From positions 398,461-462,460 of the forward strand of contig NZ_LMEI01000013.1 of the NCBI RefSeq assembly GCF_001426585.1: a stretch of DNA of 64,000 bases, given 5' to 3'. This DNA comes from Streptomyces sp. Root431 (GTDB lineage Bacteria > Actinomycetota > Actinomycetes > Streptomycetales > Streptomycetaceae). A program made the position numbers and the translations under genes. Every line of letters begins with the position of its first letter. Within the stretch, counting starts at the first letter, position 1. The notes beneath the pieces were generated by a model that ran no database searches, had not been told where the DNA came from, and was given only the letters and a program-made list of their open reading frames with translations. Shown here one piece after another: positions 1-8,221 of the stretch.

Positions 1-720
1 CTTCGGCTTGCGCCGGGCCATCATCCGGTCGTAGCGCGTCAACCTCGGCTGGGCCTTCTTGCCGTACTCGGCATGCGCCAGATCATGCGCATCGGACGTG
101 GTGGTTGCGGTCTCCGTCACACCCCAGTCGACACCGATCACCCGACCGGTCGCGGGCAGCGGTTCGACCGGGGCGGGAACGACGAACGAACAGTGCCAGT
201 GCCCGATGACATCGCGGTACACCCGCACGCTGGACGGGTCGGCCGGGAGATCCCTCGACCACACCACCCTCAGCACGATCCCACCCGCCAGGCATAGGAG
301 ACCGTTCTTGATACGGAATCCGCGTCGGGTGTAGTTCAGGCTCGGGTCGGTCTCCCGCTTCCTCTTGTATCTGGGCATCCCCGCTCGCCTGTGCGTCGGC
401 AGCCGGTCCTTGATGTCCTTCTGTGCTTTGGCGCGGGAGGCGCTGAAGTCACGGATGATCTGCTGCTGCGAAACCGAGGATCCCTCACGTAGCCAAGGGG
501 TACTCAGCCGGGCCTGTGTCAGCATCCTGTCGAGCTGCGCGGGGCCACACGTCTCCCTCTCACCCGTGGCCTTGTTGCGCTCGTGCACATGCTTGGACTT
601 GGCGACGCACTCGTTCCAGACCCAACGGTTCCGGTCCCACTCCGCCAGCAACGCGGCCTGCGCCGTGGGCGACACACGAAGCCGGTACGTGTACCGGGCC
701 ACATCCATGATCGCCCCCAT
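1..720 (-). CDS. TnpB-like RNA-guided nuclease / OrfB transposase, IS200/IS605 type (3' end cut by window edge)
   Basis: Reads from an ATG at 720 to the left edge, 240 codons without a stop, so the C-terminus is missing. The N-terminus (RYTYRLRVSPTAQAALLAEW, then RWVWNECVAKSKHVHERNK) has the OrfB helix-turn-helix look. A GVDWG motif puts an Asp at residue 198, where TnpB proteins carry the first RuvC catalytic Asp. TnpB proteins are usually about 400 aa; the second and third RuvC residues and the zinc finger would lie outside. No tnpA-type gene is visible in the 204 bp upstream, so this may be a tnpB-only (IS1341-like) element, or tnpA lies beyond the edge. Family assignment is firm; activity is unknown. 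Confidence 0.85.
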   Translation of the reverse strand, partial: MGAIMDVARYTYRLRVSPTAQAALLAEWDRNRWVWNECVAKSKHVHERNKATGERETCGPAQLDRMLTQARLSTPWLREGSSVSQQQIIRDFSASRAKAQKDIKDRLPTHRRAGMPRYKRKRETDPSLNYTRRGFRIKNGLLCLAGGIVLRVVWSRDLPADPSSVRVYRDVIGHWHCSFVVPAPVEPLPATGRVIGVDWGVTETATTTSDAHDLAHAEYGKKAQPRLTRYDRMMARRKPK

Positions 721-924
721 GTCACATGTACCCGCCTCGCCGGGCCCCGGATGTCGCCACTTCCCGAACCTTCCGCGAGCACCGTACGTGCGAGCACCGC
801 ACACTCATGTCCCGATTTCCGACCACCACACCACCCAGCGATCGAAGGAACGCGCGTTCGCTTCGAGCGGCCGAGCCCCCTCTCGCAAGCACGTCGGCTT
901 CACGTGGGGCAGGCCACGCAAGTG

Positions 925-1065
925 CTACTTCTGGGCGTTCTGCCCCACGTAGAAGAGGAGCCAGACGAAGCCGGCGAAGGCGTGGGTGGCGAAGACGTAC
1001 ACGAAGACGCGGAGCATCACGCCCCGCTCCTTCCAGCGTTCGTTGTCGTACGTCTTGTCGGTCAT
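925..1065 (-). CDS. DUF6126 family small membrane protein (46 aa)
   Basis: Begins MTDKTYDNERWKERGVMLRV, continues through one hydrophobic helix (about residues 19-40, rich in Phe, Val and Trp) and ends GQNAQK. This layout of charged head, single helix and a short Gly/Asn/Ala tail fits the DUF6126 peptides found throughout Streptomyces, whose function is unknown. The gene is short but has the codon bias of its neighbours. It sits alone between the TnpB gene and the divergent monooxygenase operon. The 204 bp between it and TnpB hold nothing I can name beyond short GC palindromes such as AACGCGCGTT near 862. Confidence 0.7.
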   Translation of the reverse strand: MTDKTYDNERWKERGVMLRVFVYVFATHAFAGFVWLLFYVGQNAQK

Positions 1066-1140
1066 GCGCTCCAGGGTACGGGCCGGGGCGGGCCGGGGGC
1101 GGGCCGGAATACGGAGAGGGGTCGCACCGTTGGACGTGAT

Positions 1141-1156
1141 GGTTTAAGATTCAACC
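1141..1156. promoter_or_regulatory. Candidate MarR-type operator upstream of the monooxygenase operon
   Basis: GGTTTAAGATTCAACC is an inverted repeat with 7-bp arms around GA and one mismatch. It is AT-rich against its surroundings and lies about 50 bp upstream of the monooxygenase start. TTGAA/TTCAA palindromes are typical of MarR-family sites. A related sequence precedes the pirin gene at 48144. No MarR gene is in this window, so the regulator is unknown. Confidence 0.4.
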
Positions 1157-1204
1157 ACTGGTCCGGATCGGGGCCGGGAAACAGGAACGCGAGAGGTGAG
1201 CACG

Positions 1205-2281
1205 ATGCAGTTCGGGATCTTCACCGTCGGCGACGTGACGACCGACCCCACCACCGGCCGCACCCCCACCGAGCACGAGCGGATCAAGGACACCGTCGCC
1301 ATCGCGCTCAAGGCCGAGGAGGTCGGGCTGGACGTCTTCGCCACCGGCGAGCACCACAACCCGCCCTTCGTGCCCTCCTCCCCCACCACCCTCCTCGGGC
1401 ACATCGCCGCCCGCACGGAGAACCTGATCCTCTCCACGTCCACGACCCTCATCACCACCAACGACCCGGTGAAGATCGCCGAGGACTACGCGACGCTCCA
1501 GCACCTCGCCGAGGGCCGCGTGGACCTGATGATGGGCCGCGGCAACACCGGGCCGGTCTACCCGTGGTTCGGGCAGGACATCCGCCAGGGCATCCCGCTC
1601 GCCATCGAGAACTACGCGCTCCTCCACAAGCTGTGGAGGGAGGACGTGGTCGACTGGGAGGGCAAGTTCCGCACGGCCCTCCAGGGCTTCACGTCCACCC
1701 CGCGCCCCCTCGACGGCGTCCCGCCGTTCGTCTGGCACGGCTCCATCCGCTCCCCCGAGATCGCCGAGCAGGCCGCCTACTACGGCGACGGCTTCTTCGC
1801 GAACCACATCTTCTGGCCCAAGCAGCACACCGAGAAGATGGTCCGGCTCTACCGGCAGCGGTACGCGCACTACGGCCACGGCACCCCCGAGCAGGCCATC
1901 GTCGGCCTCGGCGGCCAGATCTTCATGCGCAAGAACTCCCAGGACGCGGTACGGGAGTTCCGCCCGTACTTCGACAACGCGCCCGTCTACGGCCACGGCC
2001 CGTCCCTGGAGGAGTTCTCCCGGGAGACCCCGCTGACCGTCGGCTCCCCGCAGGAGGTCATCGAGCGCACCCTGTCCTTCCGCGACTACGTGGGCGACTA
2101 CCAGCGCCAGCTGTTCCTCGTCGACCACGCGGGACTGCCCCTCAAGACCGTCCTGGAGCAGCTCGACATCCTCGGCGAGGAGGTCGTCCCGGTCCTGCGC
2201 AAGGAGTTCGCCAACCTGCGCCCGGCCGGCGTCCCCGCCACCGCCCCGCTCCACCCCGCCGTACGCACGAAGGAGGCATGA
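1205..2281 (+). CDS. LLM-class flavin-dependent oxidoreductase (CE1758-like)
   Basis: A 358-aa luciferase-like monooxygenase, about the usual length for bacterial LLM proteins. It opens MQFGIFTVGDVTTDP and keeps the beta-barrel landmarks: GLDVFATGEHH, the conserved LSTSTTLITTNDPVKIAEDYATL stretch (shown broken here as LSTSTTL and AEDYATL), and LMMGRGNTGPVYPWFG. It should oxidise an organic substrate with FMNH2 and O2; the substrate is not predictable. The ATG at 1205 is preferred over GTG 1196 because GAGAGGTGAG is correctly placed for it. The FMN reductase follows 4 bp later, the standard CE1758/CE1759 arrangement in which the reductase supplies reduced flavin. The palindrome at 1141 probably controls the pair. 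Confidence 0.9.
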   Translation: MQFGIFTVGDVTTDPTTGRTPTEHERIKDTVAIALKAEEVGLDVFATGEHHNPPFVPSSPTTLLGHIAARTENLILSTSTTLITTNDPVKIAEDYATLQHLAEGRVDLMMGRGNTGPVYPWFGQDIRQGIPLAIENYALLHKLWREDVVDWEGKFRTALQGFTSTPRPLDGVPPFVWHGSIRSPEIAEQAAYYGDGFFANHIFWPKQHTEKMVRLYRQRYAHYGHGTPEQAIVGLGGQIFMRKNSQDAVREFRPYFDNAPVYGHGPSLEEFSRETPLTVGSPQEVIERTLSFRDYVGDYQRQLFLVDHAGLPLKTVLEQLDILGEEVVPVLRKEFANLRPAGVPATAPLHPAVRTKEA

Positions 2282-2285
2282 GGTC

Positions 2286-2909
2286 ATGCAGACCCTGAAG
2301 CTGGTCGCGGTCTCCGCCGGACTCAGCGCGCCCTCCTCCACCCGGCTGCTCGCCGACCGGCTGCTCCAGGCCGCCCGGTACCGGCTGGCCGAGCAGGAGT
2401 ACGCCGTCGACGTCCAGGTCGTCGAACTGCGCGACCTGGCCCTCGACATCGCGAAGAACTTCGTCACCGGCTTCCCCTCGGAGAAGCTCCAGGACGCGAT
2501 CGACGCGGTGACCGGCGCGGACGGGGTCGTCGCGGTGACCCCGGTCTTCACGGCCTCGTACAGCGGTCTCTTCAAGTCGTTCTTCGACCTGATCGACCCG
2601 GCGGCCCTGACCGGCACCCCCGTCCTCGTCGGCGCGACCGGCGGCACCGCCCGCCACTCCCTCGTCCTGGACCACGCCCTGCGCCCGCTCTTCGCCTACC
2701 TGCGGGCCCACGTCGTCCCGACCGCCGTCTACGCGGCCTCGGAGGACTGGGGCTCGGGCGGCGACGAGTACACAGATGGCCTGCCGTCCCGCATCACCCG
2801 GGCGGGCCACGAACTGGCGGACGCGGTCGCGGCGCGGCCGTCGCGGTCGGCCGAGGAGGACGAGATCGTCCCCTTCGAGAAGCAGTTGGCCGACCTGCGA
2901 CTGGATTGA
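2286..2909 (+). CDS. NAD(P)H-dependent FMN reductase (CE1759-like)
   Basis: A 207-aa flavodoxin-fold reductase. The N-terminal LKLVAVSAGLSAPSSTRLLAD is the flavin-phosphate loop region, and VTPVFTASYSGLFKSFFDLI is the conserved segment seen in NADPH-dependent FMN reductases; PVLVGATGGTARHSLVLD follows. It starts 4 bp after the monooxygenase stop, with GGAGG overlapping the end of that gene, so the two are co-translated. The likely role is to provide FMNH2 to the monooxygenase partner. The function is well supported by both sequence and context. Confidence 0.88.
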   Translation: MQTLKLVAVSAGLSAPSSTRLLADRLLQAARYRLAEQEYAVDVQVVELRDLALDIAKNFVTGFPSEKLQDAIDAVTGADGVVAVTPVFTASYSGLFKSFFDLIDPAALTGTPVLVGATGGTARHSLVLDHALRPLFAYLRAHVVPTAVYAASEDWGSGGDEYTDGLPSRITRAGHELADAVAARPSRSAEEDEIVPFEKQLADLRLD

Positions 2910-2979
2910 CCTGTTTGTTACGTTGTGAGGGAGCTGCCCTGCATTCCCTGGGGTTCCCGACAACGAACGGAGGTCGGCG

Positions 2980-3408
2980 ATGGCCGGCGGCAGGATCGTG
3001 GTGGGTGTGGACGGATCGGCGCCTTCCCTGAAGGCGCTGAAGTGGGCGGCCGCGCAGGCCGCCCTCACCGGGGACTCCCTCCAGGCGGTGATCAGCTGGG
3101 AGTACCCGGCCTCCTGGGCGACGCTCATGCCGGGCGTACCGCCGGAGTTCGACCCCGAGCGGCTCGCCAAGCAGATCCTCGACGAGTCCCTGGACACGGC
3201 CCTCGACCCGAAGGTCGCCGCCGCGACCACCCGCACGGTGATCGGCGGCAACGCCCCGCAGGCCCTGCTCGACGCGGCGAAGGGCGCGACGCTCCTCGTC
3301 GTCGGCGACCGCGGCTATAGCGGCTTCAAGGCGGCGGTCCTCGGCTCGGTCTCGTCCCACGTCACCCAGCACTCCCCCTGCCCCGTCGTCGTCGTCCGCG
3401 GAGAGTGA
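2980..3408 (+). CDS. Universal stress protein, UspA family
   Basis: 142 aa, a single Usp domain. It starts VVVGVDGSAPSLKALKWA (ATP-binding Asp at about residue 11) and ends with the nucleotide loop VGDRGYSGFKAAVLGSVS followed by HSPCPVVVVRGE. The G-x2-G-x9-G(S) pattern of ATP-binding Usp proteins is present. GGAGG lies 6-7 bp upstream of the ATG. Usp proteins respond to starvation, redox and other stresses, but no partner is identified. It precedes the VOC gene closely and may be co-transcribed with it. Confidence 0.9.
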   Translation: MAGGRIVVGVDGSAPSLKALKWAAAQAALTGDSLQAVISWEYPASWATLMPGVPPEFDPERLAKQILDESLDTALDPKVAAATTRTVIGGNAPQALLDAAKGATLLVVGDRGYSGFKAAVLGSVSSHVTQHSPCPVVVVRGE

Positions 3409-3413
3409 CCACC

Positions 3414-3788
3414 ATGGACATCAAGCTGGAACTGATCGGCGTCCCCGTCACCGACATCGACCGCGCCAAGGCCTTCTACGAGCAGGTCGGCTTCCACGCC
3501 GACCACGACATCCCGGTCAGCGACGACATCCGCTTCGTCCAGATGACCCCGCCCGGCTCGGCCTGCTCGATCGCCTTCGGCAAGGGCATCACGGAGATGG
3601 CCCCGGGCTCCCTCGACAACATGCAGGTCGTCGTCACCGACATCGAGAAAGCCCACGCCGACCTCACCGCCCGCGGCATCGAGGTCACCGAGATCGACGA
3701 CCAGCCCTGGGGCTCCTTCGTCTACTTCGCCGACCCCGACGGCAACCGCTGGGCCGTCCAGCAGACGACTCCGCGCACGGCGGGCTAG
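3414..3788 (+). CDS. VOC family protein (glyoxalase/bleomycin-resistance fold)
   Basis: 124 aa with two beta-alpha-beta-beta-beta modules: IKLELIGVPVTDIDRAKAFY at the start, and SFVYFADPDGNRWAVQQ at the end, a standard VOC closing motif. The ATG at 3414 is chosen because GGAG at 3400 is 10 bp away; the in-frame GTG at 3405 is too close. The start lies just past the stop of the Usp gene. The likely product is a small cytosolic metalloenzyme or binding protein; the substrate cannot be named. The 13 bp around the stop codon are repeated immediately downstream, so a second TAG follows. Confidence 0.85.
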   Translation: MDIKLELIGVPVTDIDRAKAFYEQVGFHADHDIPVSDDIRFVQMTPPGSACSIAFGKGITEMAPGSLDNMQVVVTDIEKAHADLTARGIEVTEIDDQPWGSFVYFADPDGNRWAVQQTTPRTAG

Positions 3789-3808
3789 CACGGCGGGCTA
3801 GCGCCCCC

Positions 3809-4885
3809 CTACGGCACGACGTCCGCCACCACGCAGGACACGTTGTCCGGGCCGCCCCGCCCGTCCGCGAGCGCCAGGTCGGCGAGCGCCCGGACCGTGT
3901 CCTCGGGGCCGGCGCCCGCCGCGAGGACCCCGTGCAGCTCCGCCTCCGGCACGACCGCCGAGAGGCCGTCCGTGCACAGCAGCCAGCGGTCGCCGGGCTT
4001 CCCCTCGTACAGGGTCAGATCCGGTACGGGGCCGCCGTCCGCGCCGTCGAGGGCCCGCAGGAGCAGCGCCCGGTCCGGGTGCGCCGCCGCCTCCGCCGGG
4101 TCGAGCTCGCCGGCCTCCACCCGCTCCTGGACGACCGTGTGGTCCCGGGTGAGGCGCCTGAGCGCGCCGTCGCGCAGGAGGTACGCCCGCCCGTCCCCGA
4201 CGTGGGCGAGCGCGAGCCGGTCGCCCGTCCACACCCCGGCCGTCAGGGTCGTCCCCGAGCCGGGCGCGGCAGCCCCGACCGCCGTGTCCGCGCGGCGGAC
4301 GCCCTCCTCCAGGGCGTTGAGCAGGTCGCCCGGCCGTTCGGGCGCCGGGAGCAGCGCCTCGATCTCCGCGAGCGCGGCCGTCGCCGCCCTCTCCCCCGCC
4401 TCCCCGTAGCCGTCCGCGACGGCGAGCAGCCGCGGTCCCGCGTGCGCCCGGTCCTGGTTGCTCGCCCGCACCCGTCCGCGCTCCGAGAGCGCGGCGGAGA
4501 GCAGGCCGTACGGCCGTGCGTTCATCGTCGTCGTCATGTCCGTGGGTCCTCCCAACCGGTCCACCAGGGAGGCCGCCAGGTCCCGCCGCGCCGCCGTCTC
4601 CGCCTCGACCCGCGCCCAGTAGGCGCGGACCGTGCGGGCCGCCGCCCCCGGGTCCGTACCGTGCAGCGCGCACACGTCCCGGACCTCGGCGAGCGGCATC
4701 CCGATCCGCCGCAGCCAGGCCACCAGGCGCGCCCGCTCCACCTGCGCCCCCGCGTAGTAGCGGTAGCCGCTGTACGCGTCGACGCGGGCGGGTGTCAGCA
4801 GGCCGAGCTCGTCGTAGCGGCGCAGCGCCTTGGCGGAGAGCCGGGACGCGCGGGCGAACTCCCCGATCGTCATGAGCCGTTCCAC
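3809..4885 (-). CDS. MerR-family regulator fused to a PP2C-type phosphatase
   Basis: 358 aa. Residues 1-70 form a MerR winged helix (MTIGEFARASRLSAKALRRY, then SGYRYYAGAQ), followed by a helical linker to about 115. From about 130 a PP2C domain runs to the end with its metal-binding Asps visible: ASNQDRAHAG, VADGYGEAG, LAHVGDGRAYLL, LLCTDGLSAV and GGPDNVSCVV. It looks catalytically complete, so a DNA-binding and a Ser/Thr phosphatase activity sit in one chain. GTG 4885 has GGAGGTGG upstream; ATG 4873 is an alternative. A further ATG at 4537 preceded by GGGAGGACC could make a free phosphatase of 242 aa. The promoter at 4937-4967 is built like a MerR target, implying autoregulation. Confidence 0.88.
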   Translation of the reverse strand: MERLMTIGEFARASRLSAKALRRYDELGLLTPARVDAYSGYRYYAGAQVERARLVAWLRRIGMPLAEVRDVCALHGTDPGAAARTVRAYWARVEAETAARRDLAASLVDRLGGPTDMTTTMNARPYGLLSAALSERGRVRASNQDRAHAGPRLLAVADGYGEAGERAATAALAEIEALLPAPERPGDLLNALEEGVRRADTAVGAAAPGSGTTLTAGVWTGDRLALAHVGDGRAYLLRDGALRRLTRDHTVVQERVEAGELDPAEAAAHPDRALLLRALDGADGGPVPDLTLYEGKPGDRWLLCTDGLSAVVPEAELHGVLAAGAGPEDTVRALADLALADGRGGPDNVSCVVADVVP

Positions 4886-4936
4886 CGGCGTGCCACCTCC
4901 CCGTACCGGACGCCCCGTCGGCCTCCGGCACCGCCG

Positions 4937-4967
4937 ATGCTGGGCCTTCCCCCGCGGGGAAGGTCAA
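4937..4967 (-). promoter_or_regulatory. MerR-type promoter with 19-bp spacer and perfect dyad
   Basis: On the minus strand a -35 TTGACC (4962-4967) is separated by 19 bp from a -10-like CAGCAT (4937-4942). The spacer region holds a perfect inverted repeat, CCTTCCCC and GGGGAAGG around CGC (4945-4963). A long 19-bp spacer with a centred dyad is the hallmark of MerR-activated promoters, which the regulator untwists. It lies 52 bp upstream of the MerR-PP2C start, so the gene very probably controls itself. Confidence 0.75.
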
Positions 4968-4983
4968 CATCCCCCCGCCGGCG

Positions 4984-5855
4984 CTACTTCCGGTTGTACA
5001 GCCTCATCGTGAACGAGCCGAAGACGACCACGAACAGCGCCGACCAGCCCAGCGTCCAGGCGATGTCCGCGCCCGGCCAGTTGCCCGCCATCAACTCGCG
5101 TACCGCCGTCGCGAGATGGGTCACCGGGTTGTTGTTCACGAAGGCCTGGAGCCAGCCCGGCATCGTCTTCGGGTCGACGAAGACGTTGGAGAGGAAGGTG
5201 AGGGGGAAGATCACCATCATCGAGACGCCCATGACGGACTTCTCACTGCGCAGCAGCAGGCCGAACATCGTCCAGATCCACGAGAACGCGAACGAGAACA
5301 CCAGCAGCAGCGCGACGCCGAGCAGGATGCCCGGCAGCCCGCCGTCCGGCCGGTAGCCGATGATCACGCCGACCGTGAGCATGACCGCCGAGGCGATCAG
5401 ATAGCGGACGACGTCGCCGAGGAGGTAGCCGACCATCGGCGCGGGCCGCCAGATCGGCAGGGTGCGGAAGCGGTCGAAGACGCCCTTCTCGATGTCGGTG
5501 TTGACCGAGACGCCCGTGTACATCGTGATCATCACGACGCTCATCACGAGGATGCCCGGCAGCAGGAACTGGATGTACTCGTCGACCGAGCCGGCCAGCG
5601 CGCCCCCGAAGAGGTACGTGTACATCAGCACCATCATGATCGGGAACGCCGTCACGTCGAACAGCTGCTCCGGCACGTGCTTGATCTTCAGCATCGCCCG
5701 CCAGCCGAAGGTCAGCGACGCGGCGAGTGCGCCGGGGCGCGGCGGACGGGCCCGTCCCGTGAACAGCGCAGCGAGTTCGTCCGCCTTCGGGGCGACGAAG
5801 TCGAGGGCGTCGGTCGTCTGCGTGTCCTTGCCGGTGGTGACGGTGGTGCCGGTGC

Positions 5856-5859
<4 letters not shown>
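4984..5859 (-). CDS. ABC-2 type transporter permease (DrrB-like)
   Basis: 291 aa with about six membrane helices, for example FPIMMVLMYTYLFGGALAG, the segment around LLPGILVMSVVMI, and ALLLVFSFAFSWIWTMFGLL. A cytoplasmic N-terminal tail precedes the first helix. ABC-2 permeases of the daunorubicin-resistance type export lipophilic compounds together with a DrrA-like ATPase. The ATPase gene lies directly upstream and overlaps this start by 4 bp, so the two are translationally coupled. The substrate is unknown; drug or lipid export is inferred from the family. Confidence 0.9.
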
Positions 5860-6827
<968 letters not shown>

Positions 6828-6929
6828 GCCGTTCCTCCGGGACGAAGGGAGTACGGACCTCTCCTTGCTCGGAAAGAGAGCGCTTCTCCCAGTCTCCGTC
6901 GGCTCTCCGCTTCTCGCCACGGCGGAGGA

Positions 6930-7301
6930 GCGCCGCCGGCCTTCCTCACCCTGGGGCTCGTCCGCTCCTGGGGCGAGGTCTTCCCCCGGTGGATGCCCTT
7001 CCTCGGCGGGCGCCGGGTGAACCCGAGGGCCGCGACGGGCGCGGCCTTCGCCGGGGTGGCGGGGCTGTGCGCGATCGTCGCGTGGGGCGTGTACGCCTCG
7101 ATCGCGGACCTCGGGCCCGGCATCCCCGCCTCTCCGGCGCAGGACGCCCTGCTGATCGCCTGCTACACGCCCCTGCCGGCCCGGCCGGTGCTCGTCGCCG
7201 CCGTGGCGGCCTCGTACTGCCGGCGCCGGACCTCAGCGGGTCGGGGTCAGGGTCGGGGTCAGTACGGCGCCGGGCGGCCCGCGGCGTCCTCGTGGGTGTA
7301 G
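6930..7301 (+). pseudogene. Remnant of a membrane protein gene (C-terminal part only)
   Basis: Read in the frame closing at 7301, this 431-bp gap between divergent and convergent genes encodes LVRSWGEVFPRWMPFLGGRR, then a hydrophobic helix around FAGVAGLCAIVAWGVYASI and a short tail. The LVRxWGEVFPRWxPFLxGRR pattern occurs near the end of a family of Streptomyces multi-helix membrane proteins. No start codon or ribosome site sits near the beginning, and the tail runs into a simple repeat (GGTCGGGGTCAG). I read it as a truncated, dead gene; it could instead be chance similarity. Confidence 0.45.
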
Positions 7302-7684
7302 TAGAGGTAGAACGCGCCGGCGGTGACGCCCGCCCCGATGATCAGGCCGAGGACGGTCGCCGACAGGATGCTCACGTCGGACAGGCTGTAGAGGAAGCCG
7401 ACCGCGATGCCCGCGAGGCTGCCCCAGGCCGCCGCGTGGAGCTCGCGCGGCAGTCTGTGCCCGACGCGGTGCAGCCCGTACACCGCCGTGGCGAGCACGA
7501 CCGCCGAGATCAGTCCGAGCCAGAACTGTCCCCAGCTGACCGGGGAGCCGGACTTCGCGATGAAGGCCGCGTACCAGCCGTAGAAGACGCCGAGTACGGC
7601 GGGCAGTATCCAGCCGTAGGTCCTGCTCGTGCTGCTCGTAGCGCTCGCCCGGCGCCGGGCCGGTACCGCTGCGTGTGCGGCCAT
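7259..7684 (-). CDS. Small integral membrane protein, unknown function
   Basis: 141 aa with four hydrophobic stretches: YGWILPAVLGVFYGWYAAFI, FWLGLISAVVLATAVYGL, AAWGSLAGIAVGFLYSLS and TVLGLIIGAGVTAGAFYLYY. The short N-terminus is basic and Ser/Thr-rich. ATG 7684 is chosen because GGAG is 8 bp upstream; an ATG at 7750 lacks one. I do not recognise a named family; similar four-helix proteins are common in Streptomyces. It stands alone, with RidA 72 bp upstream on the same strand. Confidence 0.72.
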   Translation of the reverse strand: MAAHAAVPARRRASATSSTSRTYGWILPAVLGVFYGWYAAFIAKSGSPVSWGQFWLGLISAVVLATAVYGLHRVGHRLPRELHAAAWGSLAGIAVGFLYSLSDVSILSATVLGLIIGAGVTAGAFYLYYTHEDAAGRPAPY

Positions 7685-7755
7685 GGCATGAGCTCCTTCG
7701 TCTCTCGCCCCCGCACCCTCCAGGGCACACCCGCGCCCGGCGCCCCGCAAGTGGA

Positions 7756-8211
7756 TCAGGCGCTCGGGGGCCGGACGGCGACGGCGTCGATCTCGAAGAG
7801 CATGCCCGGCAGGGCGAGCGCCGCGACCCCGCTGAGGGTCTGCGCGGGCAGCCGCTCGCCGAAGTGCGCGTGCAGGGCCTTGCCGAGGACCTCCAGCTTG
7901 GCGAGGTCGTGCTCGACGATGTACGAGCCGAGGCGGACGACGTGGTCGAGGCCGAGGCCGACGCCCTCCAGGGCGAGCCGCAGGTGGGTGAGCGAGAGCT
8001 CGACCTGGGCGGCGAAGTCCCCGGGGACGGGGGCTCCGGTGGCGTCGGAGGCGTACTGACCGCCGATGAAGACGAGCTCGCCCGGCGCGGAGACGGCGTG
8101 GCTGTAGCCGAAGGGGGTGGGGTCGTGGAGCGTGGCGGGGTTGGTGATGACGCGCTGGTCGGTGACGGCGGCGGGCGAAGAGTCGGCGGTGGTGGGTGCG
8201 AAGTCGTTCAC
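7756..8211 (-). CDS. RidA family protein (YjgF/YER057c/UK114)
   Basis: 151 aa. It carries the RidA core: GELVFIGGQYASDATGAPVP, a central QVELSLTHLRLALEGVGLGL, VVRLGSYIVEHD, and the closing TLSGVAALALPGMLFEIDAV. RidA enzymes hydrolyse reactive enamine/imine intermediates such as 2-aminoacrylate released by PLP enzymes. The usual catalytic Arg in the closing strand is not obvious here, so it may belong to a divergent Rid subgroup. The GTG start lies 10 bp after a MocR-type gene on the same strand, a fitting pairing since MocR proteins contain an aminotransferase-like PLP domain. Confidence 0.85.
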   Translation of the reverse strand: MNDFAPTTADSSPAAVTDQRVITNPATLHDPTPFGYSHAVSAPGELVFIGGQYASDATGAPVPGDFAAQVELSLTHLRLALEGVGLGLDHVVRLGSYIVEHDLAKLEVLGKALHAHFGERLPAQTLSGVAALALPGMLFEIDAVAVRPPSA

Positions 8212-8221
8212 CCGCGCACCC

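Noticed and set aside
583..2298. Long plus-strand open frame overlapping the monooxygenase gene
   Set aside because: It is a GC-driven shadow: rich in Arg, Pro, His and Gly, no domain, and in the wrong frame against a well-supported enzyme gene.
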